Shown here piece after piece: positions 36,650-45,394 of a stretch of DNA of 64,000 bases; position 1 is the first letter of the stretch; the number at the start of each line of letters is the position of its first letter. The stretch lies in the NCBI RefSeq assembly GCF_001753205.1, contig NZ_CP017560.1, positions 1,984,001 through 2,048,000 of the forward strand, in the 5' to 3' direction. The notes below the pieces were generated by a model, which saw only the letters and a list, made by a program, of their open reading frames with translations, had not been told where the DNA came from and searched no databases. Position numbers and translations under genes: made by a program. The stretch is from Sporosarcina ureilytica (GTDB lineage Bacteria; Bacillota; Bacilli; Bacillales_A; Planococcaceae).

Positions 36650-37545
36650 TTTGCGACTGTTAATAATTTAACAAGTACAATGACAAAAATTGCGGTATAG
36701 ATGAATGCAAACGCTAGAAGAAATGAAATCGCACATAACACTAGTAATGTTTTTCCGATATCATCGAGTAACCCTGTAATATCTTCATTCGTAAATGGTT
36801 CTACAAGCGCCGCAACCCATCTGTAAAATAATGCTGTTACTAAAGTTTTTAAAGAGGGAACAAGTGCAACTGTCCACACCGCGGAAATGATCCATCCTCC
36901 TACAAAAACAGTGACACCCGAGGAATAACGACCAATTGAACCAATGCTATCGGTCATAAATGAACCAATAATTGGAATGTTATGCTGGATAAGTTCTTTA
37001 ACAGGCTCACTCGCAATACCAGAAAGCGCCCATGACATTGTCCCCCCTACTGTAATAAATATTGAATAAGCAGTCACGACGGCTGTTACTGCCCCTAATA
37101 ATGTCGTACGTATTAAATCGGCTAAACGTGTGAACGGTACATCAGGTAGCAGTCTAGTTGCAACATCTAGTAATAAGGCAGTTGCTAATAGTGGAATCAA
37201 TAATTTATCTGCTAACAAAATAGAACCATTTGCAAACAAAAGCATTGCCGGCTGAAAGTTTAAAAAGTTGAATGTCCCACCTGCCGCTAAAATGGATGCA
37301 GTAAGTATCGGGTAAATTCCAATGAACATTGATGACAGCGAATAGGCAATATTTCTAATTAAGATAAAATGTTCGAAGGCAGGTTGCAAAGCGACAGTGA
37401 TAACAATGAAAAACAAAATCATTCTCGTCCAATTTTTAAATGATGGTAATAGAAAATCAATGATGAGTCCCATAAATGCTGAAATAATAATGATTGCAAA
37501 GCTTGATAGTATAGTTCCGAGTATCGAGTCTAAAAAGGTAATCAT
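36646..37545 (-). CDS. spoIIIAE: Stage III sporulation protein SpoIIIAE, N-terminally short
   Basis: Polytopic membrane component of the SpoIIIA complex. 299 residues against about 399 in B. subtilis. Seven or eight hydrophobic helices, with conserved stretches ILAAGGTFNFLNFQPAMLLF, LADLIRTTLLGAVTAV and SFMTDSIGSIGRYSSG. The usual N-terminal signal and extracytoplasmic region of roughly 100 residues is absent: the ATG at 37545 has GAGGT six bases upstream and sits 9 bases after spoIIIAD, leaving no room for more. Confidence 0.9.
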   Translation of the reverse strand: MITFLDSILGTILSSFAIIIISAFMGLIIDFLLPSFKNWTRMILFFIVITVALQPAFEHFILIRNIAYSLSSMFIGIYPILTASILAAGGTFNFLNFQPAMLLFANGSILLADKLLIPLLATALLLDVATRLLPDVPFTRLADLIRTTLLGAVTAVVTAYSIFITVGGTMSWALSGIASEPVKELIQHNIPIIGSFMTDSIGSIGRYSSGVTVFVGGWIISAVWTVALVPSLKTLVTALFYRWVAALVEPFTNEDITGLLDDIGKTLLVLCAISFLLAFAFIYTAIFVIVLVKLLTVAK

Positions 37546-37554
37546 ACAAATACC

Positions 37555-37932
37555 TCATTTTGATATAAGTGCTGATAATATATCGATGACTTCAGCTACT
37601 TGATTCATCCACAATAAAAGGATGGTGATTTTTACTGAAAAGTGGGATATTTTCGCAAGAGATGCATACCCAGCATCCGCAATATGCGATGAAATTAATT
37701 CTGAAATAAAAAATAAGATGGCACTTCCTATTAACAAAGAGACATACGGGTTTGGAAGTGCTTCAAATTGTTGTAAAAAGGTCCTTCCAAACGGAAAAAC
37801 AACGGTTGTTAAAATAATGGTTAGCACAAGAAAGAATACAGCCGTATACAATAAAGGTTGTAACTTTGGCACAACGAAAGAAATTGTTAGTAGTAATAAA
37901 AATACGACAATGACTTGAAATAATGTCAACAT
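37555..37932 (-). CDS. spoIIIAD: Stage III sporulation protein SpoIIIAD
   Basis: Small membrane protein of about 125 residues, four hydrophobic segments, with the family-like ELISSHIADAGYASLAKISH near residue 80. The sequence is divergent and the name rests on size, topology and position between spoIIIAC and spoIIIAE. The ATG at 37932 shares a base with the spoIIIAC stop (TAATG); a start seven codons upstream (37953) is possible but has no ribosome site. Confidence 0.8.
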   Translation of the reverse strand: MLTLFQVIVVFLLLLTISFVVPKLQPLLYTAVFFLVLTIILTTVVFPFGRTFLQQFEALPNPYVSLLIGSAILFFISELISSHIADAGYASLAKISHFSVKITILLLWMNQVAEVIDILSALISK

Positions 37933-38141
37933 TAGAACGACATCGCTAACCATTGAAAAAATTCGGATATCTCAATAAAAAACACTCTCAGAAAGCGTAG
38001 GAGCTCAGCTGTTATATAAATGTACGCAAAGATAAATAGATAAAAAGAAAAGTCCTTCTTTCCTGTCTGCTCAAAAAACACATGTAAAATCCCGATGACC
38101 AAACCAATACCGGCTATTCTAAGTAAATCGTTAAGCTCCAT
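37932..38141 (-). CDS. spoIIIAC: Stage III sporulation protein SpoIIIAC
   Basis: 69-residue membrane protein with two hydrophobic helices: LLRIAGIGLVIGILHVFFEQ, then YLFIFAYIYITAELLRFL. Matches SpoIIIAC in size and in the motif IAGIGxxIxxLHxxFEQ-GKKD. The ATG at 38141 has GGAGGG seven bases upstream. It is the first gene of this operon here; spoIIIAA and spoIIIAB, which precede it in B. subtilis, are not present before efp. Confidence 0.88.
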   Translation of the reverse strand: MELNDLLRIAGIGLVIGILHVFFEQTGKKDFSFYLFIFAYIYITAELLRFLRVFFIEISEFFQWLAMSF

Positions 38142-38240
38142 CGCTACTCCCTCCATACAACAAGACTATGTCGTTTTTACCAGTCTTAGAACAAAAATAA
38201 AAGGCTTAGTGGGATTGGTTGAAAAAAATGTGAACAACAA

Positions 38241-38268
38241 AAAAGCAGCCATGTTAGGCTGCTTTTTT
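38241..38268. terminator. Terminator between efp and spoIIIAC
   Basis: AAAAGCAGCC pairs with GGCTGCTTTT over six bases with T-runs on both strands. It ends efp transcription before the spoIIIA operon. Confidence 0.85.
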
Positions 38269-38323
38269 GTTTATTTACTTACGAATTATTATTTGTCAAC
38301 ATCGTCAAACTTAAAACTGATGA

Positions 38324-38881
38324 TTAGGCGCGTGAAACGTATTCGCCTTCTTCTGTATTGATCACAAGGACATCCCCTTGGTTCACGAAAAATGGTACTT
38401 GTACTGTTAAGCCCGTTTCTACTGTAGCTGGCTTCGAACCACCGCTTGCCGTGTCACCTTTGATGCCCGGCTCAGTTTCAGTTACTTCAAGCTCAACTGT
38501 AATTGGTAGTTGAACACCAAGCACTTCTCCCTGGAATTGAATGACATGAACTTCCATTCCTTCTTTAAGGAATTTCAACTCATACTCGAGTTGCGTTTCA
38601 GGCAATTCGATTTGGTCATACGTTTCATTATTCATGAATACATGGTCAGAGCCGTTCGCATATAAATATTGCATTTTAATATTATCAATTTGAGCTCTTT
38701 TTACTCGCTCGCCGCCGCGGAATGTTTTCTCGTTAATATTCCCATTACGTAAGTTACGAAGCTTCGTACGAACGAAAGCAGCTCCTTTTCCTGGTTTAAC
38801 GTGTTGGAATTCGATTACACGCCAAATGTCACCGTCCACTTCAATTGTCGAGCCTGTTCTAAAATCGTTCACTGAAATCAT
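38324..38881 (-). CDS. efp: Translation elongation factor P
   Basis: Relieves ribosome stalling at polyproline. 185 residues with three beta-barrel domains. The modified-lysine loop in domain I is [18 protein letters not shown] (Lys32); domain III ends with [16 protein letters not shown] and [17 protein letters not shown]. Standard length. Downstream of yqhT as in B. subtilis. Confidence 0.96.
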   Translation of the reverse strand: MISVNDFRTGSTIEVDGDIWRVIEFQHVKPGKGAAFVRTKLRNLRNGNINEKTFRGGERVKRAQIDNIKMQYLYANGSDHVFMNNETYDQIELPETQLEYELKFLKEGMEVHVIQFQGEVLGVQLPITVELEVTETEPGIKGDTASGGSKPATVETGLTVQVPFFVNQGDVLVINTEEGEYVSRA

Positions 38882-38906
38882 TGTAATTCCTCCAATAAAA
38901 ATAAAA

Positions 38907-39974
38907 TTATAGTATGAGTAACTCTTTCGTTGCGAATGTTAATCGTTTATTGCCGTCCTCCGTAATCACGATATCATCTTCAATACGAACGCCGCCAATT
39001 TCCGGTAAGTAAATACCAGGCTCTACTGTCACAACCATATTTGGTTCTAAAACAGTTTCGGATCTGAATGATAATGCAGGTCCTTCATGTACTTCGAGTC
39101 CGATACCATGTCCTGTGGAGTGCCCAAATGCTTCGCCATATCCTTTAGATGCAATATAATCTCTAGCAATTTGATCCGCCTCAATACCTGTCATACCCGG
39201 TTTAATTTGTTTTAAAGCGCGTTCCTGTGCCTCAAGCGTTACCGCATAAATTTCCTTTAGCTTTTCAGATGGTTCTCCGACAGCAATCGTTCTTGTAATA
39301 TCAGAAATATACCCGTTGTAAAGCGCTCCGTAATCCAATGTGACGAAGTCTCCCGACTCAATCACTTTATCTGTTGCGACACCATGAGGAAGTGCACTTC
39401 TTAATCCCGACGCCACAATAATTGAAAACGAAGAAGAAGTGGCCCCTTGTTTTCTCATGAAAAACTCTAATTCATTTGAAACGTCAAGCTCTGTAATGCC
39501 CGGTCGAATATAGTCAATAATATGTTGGAATGCGTCATCCGCAATTTTAGCTGCTTGTTGTAAAATCGCAAGCTCCTCGGCAGTTTTGACCATACGAAGC
39601 TTTTCAACAATTCCTGAGACAGGTTTTAATTCTGCCTCAATTTCTTTATTGTATAATTCGTAGAGACCGAATGATAAGTCATCCTTCTCGAATCCGACTG
39701 TTTTGACATTCATGTTTTTTACTTGCGTTGCTACTTCTTCAATGATTGTTTTCGTATGTTGAACGATACGATACCCTTTGATTTCTTTTTCCGCTTGTTC
39801 AGTATACCTGAAATCTGTAATAAATACCGCATCTTTTGCCGAAACAAGCGCAACGCCAGCTGTCCCCGTAAATTCGGTCATATAGCGACGGTTATAAGGG
39901 TTCGTAATAAGCAAGGCATCAATTTGTTCATTTTCCAATTGTTTACGTAAATTTTCTAATTTCAAATTTCTCAT
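38907..39974 (-). CDS. yqhT: M24-family Xaa-Pro aminopeptidase YqhT (PapA-type)
   Basis: Dinuclear-metal aminopeptidase removing N-terminal residues before proline. 355 residues: creatinase-like N-terminal domain (1-125) and pita-bread catalytic domain. Metal ligands: [16 protein letters not shown] (two Asp), [15 protein letters not shown] (His), TVEPGIYLP (Glu) and [10 protein letters not shown] (Glu). Overlaps aroQ by four bases. Proline-peptide hydrolysis next to EF-P is a recurring arrangement in Bacilli. Confidence 0.94.
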   Translation of the reverse strand: MRNLKLENLRKQLENEQIDALLITNPYNRRYMTEFTGTAGVALVSAKDAVFITDFRYTEQAEKEIKGYRIVQHTKTIIEEVATQVKNMNVKTVGFEKDDLSFGLYELYNKEIEAELKPVSGIVEKLRMVKTAEELAILQQAAKIADDAFQHIIDYIRPGITELDVSNELEFFMRKQGATSSSFSIIVASGLRSALPHGVATDKVIESGDFVTLDYGALYNGYISDITRTIAVGEPSEKLKEIYAVTLEAQERALKQIKPGMTGIEADQIARDYIASKGYGEAFGHSTGHGIGLEVHEGPALSFRSETVLEPNMVVTVEPGIYLPEIGGVRIEDDIVITEDGNKRLTFATKELLIL

Positions 39975-40411
39975 TCTCCCTTTTTTCGGAGGAGGAAAGC
40001 ATGAAGTGCCAATGAGTATCCATCAGTCCCAAATCCGGTTAATTGCCCAATACAGACTGGTGCAATAACCGATTGCTGCCTGAATGATTCACGGTTATGT
40101 ATATTAGATATATGAACTTCAATGACATCCATTCCGACAGAAGCAATGGCATCTCGTAAAGCAATGCTATAATGTGTATAAGCGCCTGGATTGAAAATAA
40201 TGCCATCTAGCCCTTCATCCGCAGCTTCATGAATGCGATCAATTAAGAAACCTTCCGTATTAGACTGAAAAAATGATAGCTGAATTGCATGTTCCTTCGC
40301 TATTTTCAATAAGTTGTTTTCTATATCTTGAAGCGTTTCTCGTCCATAAATCGTTGGTTCTCTTTTGCCAAGACGATTTAAATTCGGTCCATTCATGACT
40401 AATAGTTTCAC
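39971..40411 (-). CDS. aroQ: Type II 3-dehydroquinate dehydratase
   Basis: Third step of the shikimate pathway. 146 residues. Signatures: VMNGPNLNRLGKREPTIYG with catalytic Tyr and the mobile arginine, IIFNPGAYTHYSIALRDAI, VIEVHISNIHNRESFRQQS (catalytic His). Start GTG 40411 with a GAGGGG site. Shikimate kinase lies at 58.6 kb in the same window. Confidence 0.96.
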   Translation of the reverse strand: MKLLVMNGPNLNRLGKREPTIYGRETLQDIENNLLKIAKEHAIQLSFFQSNTEGFLIDRIHEAADEGLDGIIFNPGAYTHYSIALRDAIASVGMDVIEVHISNIHNRESFRQQSVIAPVCIGQLTGFGTDGYSLALHAFLLRKKGE

Positions 40412-40480
40412 CGCGCCACCATTCCCCTCACCTTTTTCTACTTCATATTACCATAATGAGATGATGGGCGGAAACTAATA

Positions 40481-40903
40481 TCACACTTTTCTTGATAGTT
40501 CTTTATTAAATATAGCGGTCCCCGCAATAAAACGTAGAACAATCGCTGTAACGGATAACAGCGGAATAGAAATTGACTGAATCGTAGCCCATGGTGTTGT
40601 TGAATGATTAATAAACCACTCAAGCACAATAATCCCTAAAATACTAATAATAATGGCCGGAATAGACGGCGGTATAGAATCTAAAAAAGATATCAAAATA
40701 TAAAGTACAGCAAAAACAATAAATAAGGCAATAAAGAGCATACCCCATTTGATAGTATAATGGATAGCCGAAAATGCTGACCAGTTTTTCGCCCAACCAA
40801 TTGGCGACCATTTAATAAAGTCGAATAGTTCCAGAATTTTTAATGAAATAACCATAAAAATTGCTGAAAAAAATGAAGTTAAAAAGAATGTTCGATCAAT
40901 CAC
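40481..40903 (-). CDS. yqhR: YqhR-like membrane protein
   Basis: 140-residue integral membrane protein with four hydrophobic segments (about 5-25, 48-70, 80-98, 105-128). Conserved WSPIGWAKNW between helices 1 and 2. Function unknown; named from size, topology and place between aroQ and yqhQ. Starts at GTG 40903 with AGGAGGG. Divergent from yqhQ. Confidence 0.8.
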   Translation of the reverse strand: MIDRTFFLTSFFSAIFMVISLKILELFDFIKWSPIGWAKNWSAFSAIHYTIKWGMLFIALFIVFAVLYILISFLDSIPPSIPAIIISILGIIVLEWFINHSTTPWATIQSISIPLLSVTAIVLRFIAGTAIFNKELSRKV

Positions 40904-41085
40904 ATCAAATCCCTCCTACCTGAAGTGTTTGGCGATTTCATCCGTTTTAAACATCATTGTGGTTATGACACGTGTTTTTTAGTACAATAAAGATAGTTTT
41001 TATTTTACAATTTCCTCTTAGATGGAAATCTGCTAAATTAATTGCGTAATACATTTTGACCTAAAAGGAAGTGTGGGTAATTCAT

Positions 41086-42063
41086 ATGGCAAAAGACAAG
41101 CAAACTCCAACATACGGGGGGCAAGCACTTATCGAAGGTGTGATGTTCGGTGGGAAAGAACATACCGTTACTGCGATTCGTCGAAAAGACGACTCTATTG
41201 AATATTTCCACTTGCCCAAAAAACAGCATCCACTTGCATCAAAGTTAAAAAAGATTCCCTTCCTGAGAGGAATTGTTGCGTTAGTCGAGTCTGCTGGGTT
41301 AGGTTCCAAGCATTTAAACTTTTCAAGCGATCGTTTTGATGTAATGCCCGGCGAGGAACAAGAACAACCTGAAGAAGATAGCTCAAAATTAGCAATGGTG
41401 ATTGGGGTTGCAGCAGTCGGCGTTCTTTCCTTCCTTTTTAGTAAATTTATTTTTACTCTCGTACCAGTTTTTATTGCTGAACTCTTTAGTGCAGTAGCAC
41501 CTGGAAAAGCTGCGCAAATTTTTTTAGAAAGCTTTTTTAAACTAGTCCTTTTACTTGGCTATCTGGCACTGATTTCGATGACCCCATTCATTAGAAGAGT
41601 CTTTCAATATCACGGCGCAGAACATAAAGTAATTAACGCATTTGAACGCGGAGTCCCGTTAACAGTTGAAAACATTCAAGCACAATCAAGACTACATTAT
41701 CGTTGTGGAAGCAGTTTTATCCTCTTCACGGTGATTGTTGGGATGTTTATTTACTTTCTCGTGCCGACAGATCCGTTATGGCTCCGTGTAGTCAATCGAA
41801 TTCTACTCATCCCGGTCGTTCTAGGGATATCTTTCGAAGTATTACAATTAACGAATGCAGTACGAAATATTCCTGTTTTAAAATTTCTAGGGTATCCGGG
41901 ATTATGGTTACAATTATTAACTACGAAAGAACCTGATGATGAGCAAGTTGAGGTTGCTATTTTATCTTTTGAAAAGCTATTAGAAGTCGAAGAACATGGA
42001 GTAGTCGCATTGGAAACACCGAATGTAGACAAGTCAGAAACTACAGCTATTCCAGCACAATAA
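41086..42063 (+). CDS. yqhQ: DUF1385 membrane protein YqhQ
   Basis: 325-residue membrane protein of the DUF1385 family, function unknown. N-terminal soluble segment with YGGQALIEGVMFGGKEHTV, the family hallmark; four to five hydrophobic segments from about residue 100; the strongly conserved cytosolic loop FQYHGAEHKVINAFERG and QSRLHYRCGSSFILF, whose His/Glu/Cys residues suggest a metal site. The ATG at 41086 gives MAKDKQTP; upstream GTG 41071 lacks a spaced ribosome site. Confidence 0.9.
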   Translation: MAKDKQTPTYGGQALIEGVMFGGKEHTVTAIRRKDDSIEYFHLPKKQHPLASKLKKIPFLRGIVALVESAGLGSKHLNFSSDRFDVMPGEEQEQPEEDSSKLAMVIGVAAVGVLSFLFSKFIFTLVPVFIAELFSAVAPGKAAQIFLESFFKLVLLLGYLALISMTPFIRRVFQYHGAEHKVINAFERGVPLTVENIQAQSRLHYRCGSSFILFTVIVGMFIYFLVPTDPLWLRVVNRILLIPVVLGISFEVLQLTNAVRNIPVLKFLGYPGLWLQLLTTKEPDDEQVEVAILSFEKLLEVEEHGVVALETPNVDKSETTAIPAQ

Positions 42064-42081
42064 CTTTATATTTTTCATTAA

Positions 42082-42122
42082 AAAACCGGCACATCACTAT
42101 TTGGATAGTGAGTGCCGGTTTT
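42082..42122. terminator. Bidirectional terminator between yqhQ and nrdJ
   Basis: AAAACCGGCAC and ATCACTAT pair with ATAGTGAG and TGCCGGTTTT over four bases, with T-runs on both strands; ends both convergent genes. Confidence 0.88.
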
Positions 42123-42131
42123 CTTATGCAA

Positions 42132-42734
42132 TTATAGGCCGCATTTTAACTGCGCATTACAATTCGAACATGTGTTACATCCGCCTGCCTCTTGTACTCT
42201 ACCTTGACGGCAGACAGGACATGTATTTCCGATTTCAGAACCAATCGTTACATTTGTCGAAGTTAATTCTTGGATTGTTTCAACAAGCATCACTGGTTGC
42301 TCGTCGATTGTCTCTTCTACATAGTCAGAATCGATTTCATTTTCTTCAGCTTTCAGTGTCAATACTTGGGAGTCACGGCTTCCATCCACATACACCGTGC
42401 CACCTTTCGCTCCGCCTCTGTATAGACGCTCGTACACACTTTCAACTTGTTCAACAGTGTAACCGCGAGGCGCGTTCACTGTTTTAGAAATCGAACTGTC
42501 AATCCAACGTTGAATAATACATTGAACATCAGCATGTGCTTCTGGTGCAAGACTCATGGATGAAACAAACCAACTAGGTAGGTTATTCGGATCTGCTTCC
42601 GGATTATTTTGTAAGTATTCTTCAACAATGTCCGCTTTTACCTCGATAAACTTACCAAGACGTCCGCTTCGGTAATACGTGAAGGAGAAATAAGGCTCTA
42701 AGCCGGTTGAAACGCCAACCATTGTTCCAGTACT
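42132..42734 (-). CDS. nrdJ: nrdJ exon 4: C-terminal part of class II ribonucleotide reductase
   Basis: Final coding segment, residues about 654-853 of the spliced protein. Starts STGTMVGVSTGLEPYFSF, completing the phosphate-binding APTGSTGTM motif split by intron 3. The rest contains the C-terminal helices (VEEYLQNNPEADPNNLPSWF) and two cysteine-rich clusters at the very end (CPVCRQG, then CNTCSNCNAQLKCG), the flexible tail that re-reduces the active-site disulfide. A reading that starts at 42800 and runs through the intron end into this exon is an artefact of splicing. The stop lies 10 bases before the shared terminator. Confidence 0.9.
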   Translation of the reverse strand, partial: STGTMVGVSTGLEPYFSFTYYRSGRLGKFIEVKADIVEEYLQNNPEADPNNLPSWFVSSMSLAPEAHADVQCIIQRWIDSSISKTVNAPRGYTVEQVESVYERLYRGGAKGGTVYVDGSRDSQVLTLKAEENEIDSDYVEETIDEQPVMLVETIQELTSTNVTIGSEIGNTCPVCRQGRVQEAGGCNTCSNCNAQLKCGL

Positions 42735-43867
42735 CACTTTTGTTACTCTCCAGATTAACTGGAGGGTGGGATTATTAGTACCCACTCCATATGTCGCCAT
42801 ATGGGTCAGACTATATCATCAATCGATTTAAATTTGCTAGGATGATTGTCACCAGAATGGATAATCCTGTGACACGGTTCACAAACGCTAAGTAAATTAC
42901 TCAATTCATTTGCAACCAAGTAATCGTTAATTATTACGAATGGAATTATATGATGGACAGATAATTCCCGACCGTATTGCGATTCTCCTATACCACATTT
43001 TTGACAAGTAAATTCGTCTCGCTCTCTTGCAGCTCTTCTTTGCGCTAACCAATTTGGACCATAGTATGCAATTTTCCCGCCATTCCAAGTGCCGCTATTT
43101 TCTCCTGAAAATAGCTGTTTCTCAGAATAATACGTTCCCATACAATTCACCGTACAGAAATTTAAAGTTCTTACAACACTAGGCTTCTTTTGGAATTTCT
43201 TTTTGCAATAGCTGCATTCAACCATTACTTGTTTGGTAAGCTCTTGTTTTGCTCTTCTGCCGTTTGCCTTCCCCAAGCAATTTTTACTACAGAATTTAGC
43301 ATTCTGTCTACTTCTGATGACTTCAAATGGGGTGTTGCACTCTTGACAGTGAAGTGTAATCCGCACTTTAGGCGGTCCAGGTGTTTTTATTTCTCTCTTA
43401 AACAGAGTATTACATTCCCTGTTACAAAAAAGGTTTACGAATTTTTTAATATCACAGTTTTTCCTTAGAATCATTTTTCCGCAATAACTGCAAGCAACTT
43501 CTTGTTTTTTGCTAAGATGCTGGTTGAATAATAAATCCCGTGATTGAAATTCACCTTTACACTTACGCGAGCAATACTTCTTTCTTTCATAGTGGCTAGG
43601 TTTCACCTTAATAACGATTGAACAGTTCAAACACTTTTTCTCCATAACAATTCACATCTTTCAAAGTAATTGAAAGGGATTATAAAGCTTCGATTGTCAG
43701 GCGTATAGTCGTTGAGGGGTCAGCCAAGACTTCCCTGCGGATTGTCTGCACCTTGTGATTTTTACCTTTACGTATTGGCAAGATACAGGTACATAAGGAT
43801 ACTCAGAGTTTCCCGCATATAGCCCGATTTGCACATTACAATTACTTGTAATGGGGGCAATTCATTT
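42735..43867 (-). ncRNA. Group I intron 3 of nrdJ, carrying an HNH endonuclease gene
   Basis: 1133-base intron between codons for APTG and STGTM. The 5' exon ends ...ACGGGT (terminal U) and the intron ends ...AAAAGTG (terminal G). P1 can form between exon GGGU and intron GCCC at 43853-43856, with the U-G wobble, though shorter than in the other two introns. Core elements are recognisable on the minus strand: GACAATCCGCAG (Q-like), CAACGACTAT at 43705-43714 (R) and GATATAGTC near 42810-42818 (S). The endonuclease gene sits between R and S. The core differs from introns 1 and 2 in its first third. Confidence 0.87.
42806..43645 (-). CDS. HNH homing endonuclease encoded in nrdJ intron 3
   Basis: 279-residue protein expected to cut the intronless nrdJ allele and spread the intron. 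The N-terminal two thirds contain four successive C-x2-C ... C-x3-C zinc-finger-like units: CLNCSIV/CSRKC, CSYCGKM/CNREC, CQECNTP/CSKNC and CSYCKKK/CTVNC, spaced about 50 residues apart. The C-terminal HNH nuclease runs from CQKCGIGE through LSVHHIIPF and NLLSVCEPCHRIIH, containing the paired HH, the N and final H plus two structural CxxC pairs. No strong ribosome site precedes the ATG. The zinc modules probably read the DNA target. All HNH residues are present, so it is likely active. Confidence 0.9.
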   Translation of the reverse strand: MEKKCLNCSIVIKVKPSHYERKKYCSRKCKGEFQSRDLLFNQHLSKKQEVACSYCGKMILRKNCDIKKFVNLFCNRECNTLFKREIKTPGPPKVRITLHCQECNTPFEVIRSRQNAKFCSKNCLGKANGRRAKQELTKQVMVECSYCKKKFQKKPSVVRTLNFCTVNCMGTYYSEKQLFSGENSGTWNGGKIAYYGPNWLAQRRAARERDEFTCQKCGIGESQYGRELSVHHIIPFVIINDYLVANELSNLLSVCEPCHRIIHSGDNHPSKFKSIDDIV

Positions 43868-45004
43868 ACCCGTTGGAGCAACAGTTAATAAATGGGAGTT
43901 TCTAATACCGTATTCCAAGATGGATTCACGAATATCTTCCGGCATTTTTTTCATGAAGCCAGTGTTAATAAATGCTTCACGAAGGGCTTTCGTTTCTTCA
44001 TCTGTTTTACCGATAAGGAATGGGAAACTTCCTTTTTCTTTTGCTAATTCAACTGATTCACGATAAGCAGTTGTAGCAATCGTTTCAAAAACTTGTTCAA
44101 CGAGCTCATTGCCCTCTTCTGAACCGTATTCTTTCTCGCAGTAAATTAGAAGATCCGCGAGTCCCATAACGCCAAGTCCTACACGACGTTCGCCAAGCGC
44201 TTGCTTCTCATTTTCTTCTAAGAAATAAGGTGTTGCGTCAATAACGTTGTCTTGCATACGAACGCCGACACGCACAATTTCTTTTAACTTATCAAGATCA
44301 ACTGTTTTACTTTCTTTATCCGCGACTTCAGCAAGATTGACAGCAGCAAGGTTACAAACCGAATAAGGTGCTAATGGCTGCTCGCCACATGGGTTTGTAG
44401 CAACAACTTGCTGGCCGTATGCTTTTGCATTTGTTTCACTATTCGCATTGTCGATAAAGAAAATTCCTGGTTCAGCGGAGTACGTCGCACAAATATTAAT
44501 TAAATCCCATAGAGCGCGGGCTTTAATTGTTCGGTACACACGTACTTCATGACCCATTCTTTCCCATTCGCGAACATCGCCAATTTCATGCCATTTCGCA
44601 TTGTAAATGGCCATTTCTTCTGGCGAATACTTTTCAACTGCTGGGAATTTCAATTCAAATTCTTCGTCATTTTCAACAGCTTTCATAAAATCATCTGTCA
44701 ATGTAACCGAAATATTGGCGCCGGTTAAAAACTCTGGATTGTGTACTGAATATGTTCCGCCGTCACGCAGCTTCGTTTCAGCATCTCTCATAATCGCTTC
44801 ATTAAATCCACCGAAGCCAGGGATATCACGATAATTTAAAATGCTTTGATACATTGCTTCTTCTTGGTTCGTTAACGGTTTGAACTTTAATTTTTCATTC
44901 GCTAACTTTTTAATCATTTCTTCATCTGTATTTTCTAGCAGATAGCGAAGAATTCTTGGGTTTTGCATTTTTGAAATGATGAATTCAAGAATGTCAGGAT
45001 GCCA
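43868..45004 (-). CDS. nrdJ: nrdJ exon 3: catalytic core of class II ribonucleotide reductase
   Basis: 1137 bases, exactly 379 codons, residues about 275-653. Starts WHPDILEFIISKMQNPR and ends NSHLLTVAPTG. Contains the active-site finger loop NPCGEQPLAPYSVCNLAAVN: Asn478, thiyl-radical Cys480, Glu482 and the probable redox Cys491, partner of Cys190 in exon 1. The barrel strands follow (MQDNVIDATPYFL, GLGVMGLADLLIYC). An in-frame ATG at 44968 is internal and not a start; the three codons that read on into the intron end at TGA. Confidence 0.92.
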
Positions 45005-45364
45005 CCTTCATACCGTCCTTTTCAGGATATTTCTCTGCAAGATGCAGACGGAGTAGACTATATCATCACCCTCAGCATAATCTGTTAGGGGTCGGGCGCT
45101 TCGAGAAGAACCATCTCTTCCCTACTCTACTTCCATTCAATTTGAATGTTTTCGATAGTCGTTGAACCTTCACCTTATACGGTGCTTGGCTGCGGATTGT
45201 CCAATGCCATTAATTTTTAAGCATTCACGCTCACCGTTTCCAGTCACGTTGTAGCTTAATGGCCTCTAAGGAGTTCTTCGCAATTCACCCGATTTTCTAA
45301 TCGCTCATTGTCTGAACGACGCGGACTAGCATGTTAATAACTTTAGTAGCTAATCATTTATTTA
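45005..45364 (-). ncRNA. Group I intron 2 of nrdJ
   Basis: 360-base intron without a reading frame. The 5' exon ends GCGGAT, and the intron contains GTCCGC at 45319-45324, which pairs with it over all six positions with the terminal U-G wobble (P1). The intron ends in G just before TGGCATCC. On the minus strand the core shows AATTGCG...CTCCTTAGAGGCC (P-like), GACAATCCGCAG (Q), GTTCAACGACTAT at 45155-45167 (R) and GATATAGTCTACTCC (S). It shares a 29-base block with intron 1 at 27 of 29 positions (45224-45252 against 45666-45694), so the two are paralogues. Confidence 0.92.
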
Positions 45365-45394
45365 ATCCGCTAACATAATCATTTGTGCTCCACG
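45365..45394 (-). CDS. nrdJ: nrdJ exon 2: 30-base micro-exon
   Basis: Ten codons reading RGAQMIMLAD, residues 265-274, lying between the terminal G of intron 1 and the 5' splice site of intron 2. The joined protein reads EQGGSR-RGAQMIMLAD-WHPDI, a conserved stretch of class II reductases, which confirms both boundaries. Far too short to be called by gene finders. Confidence 0.9.

Noticed and set aside
38157..38323. Remnants of spoIIIAA or spoIIIAB
   Set aside because: No frame in this gap resembles either protein; it holds only the efp terminator and AT-rich sequence.
42735..42800. Independent gene starting at 42800 before the NrdJ C-terminus
   Set aside because: The first 22 codons are intron 3 sequence (P9 region) that happens to be open; homology begins at the splice site 42734.
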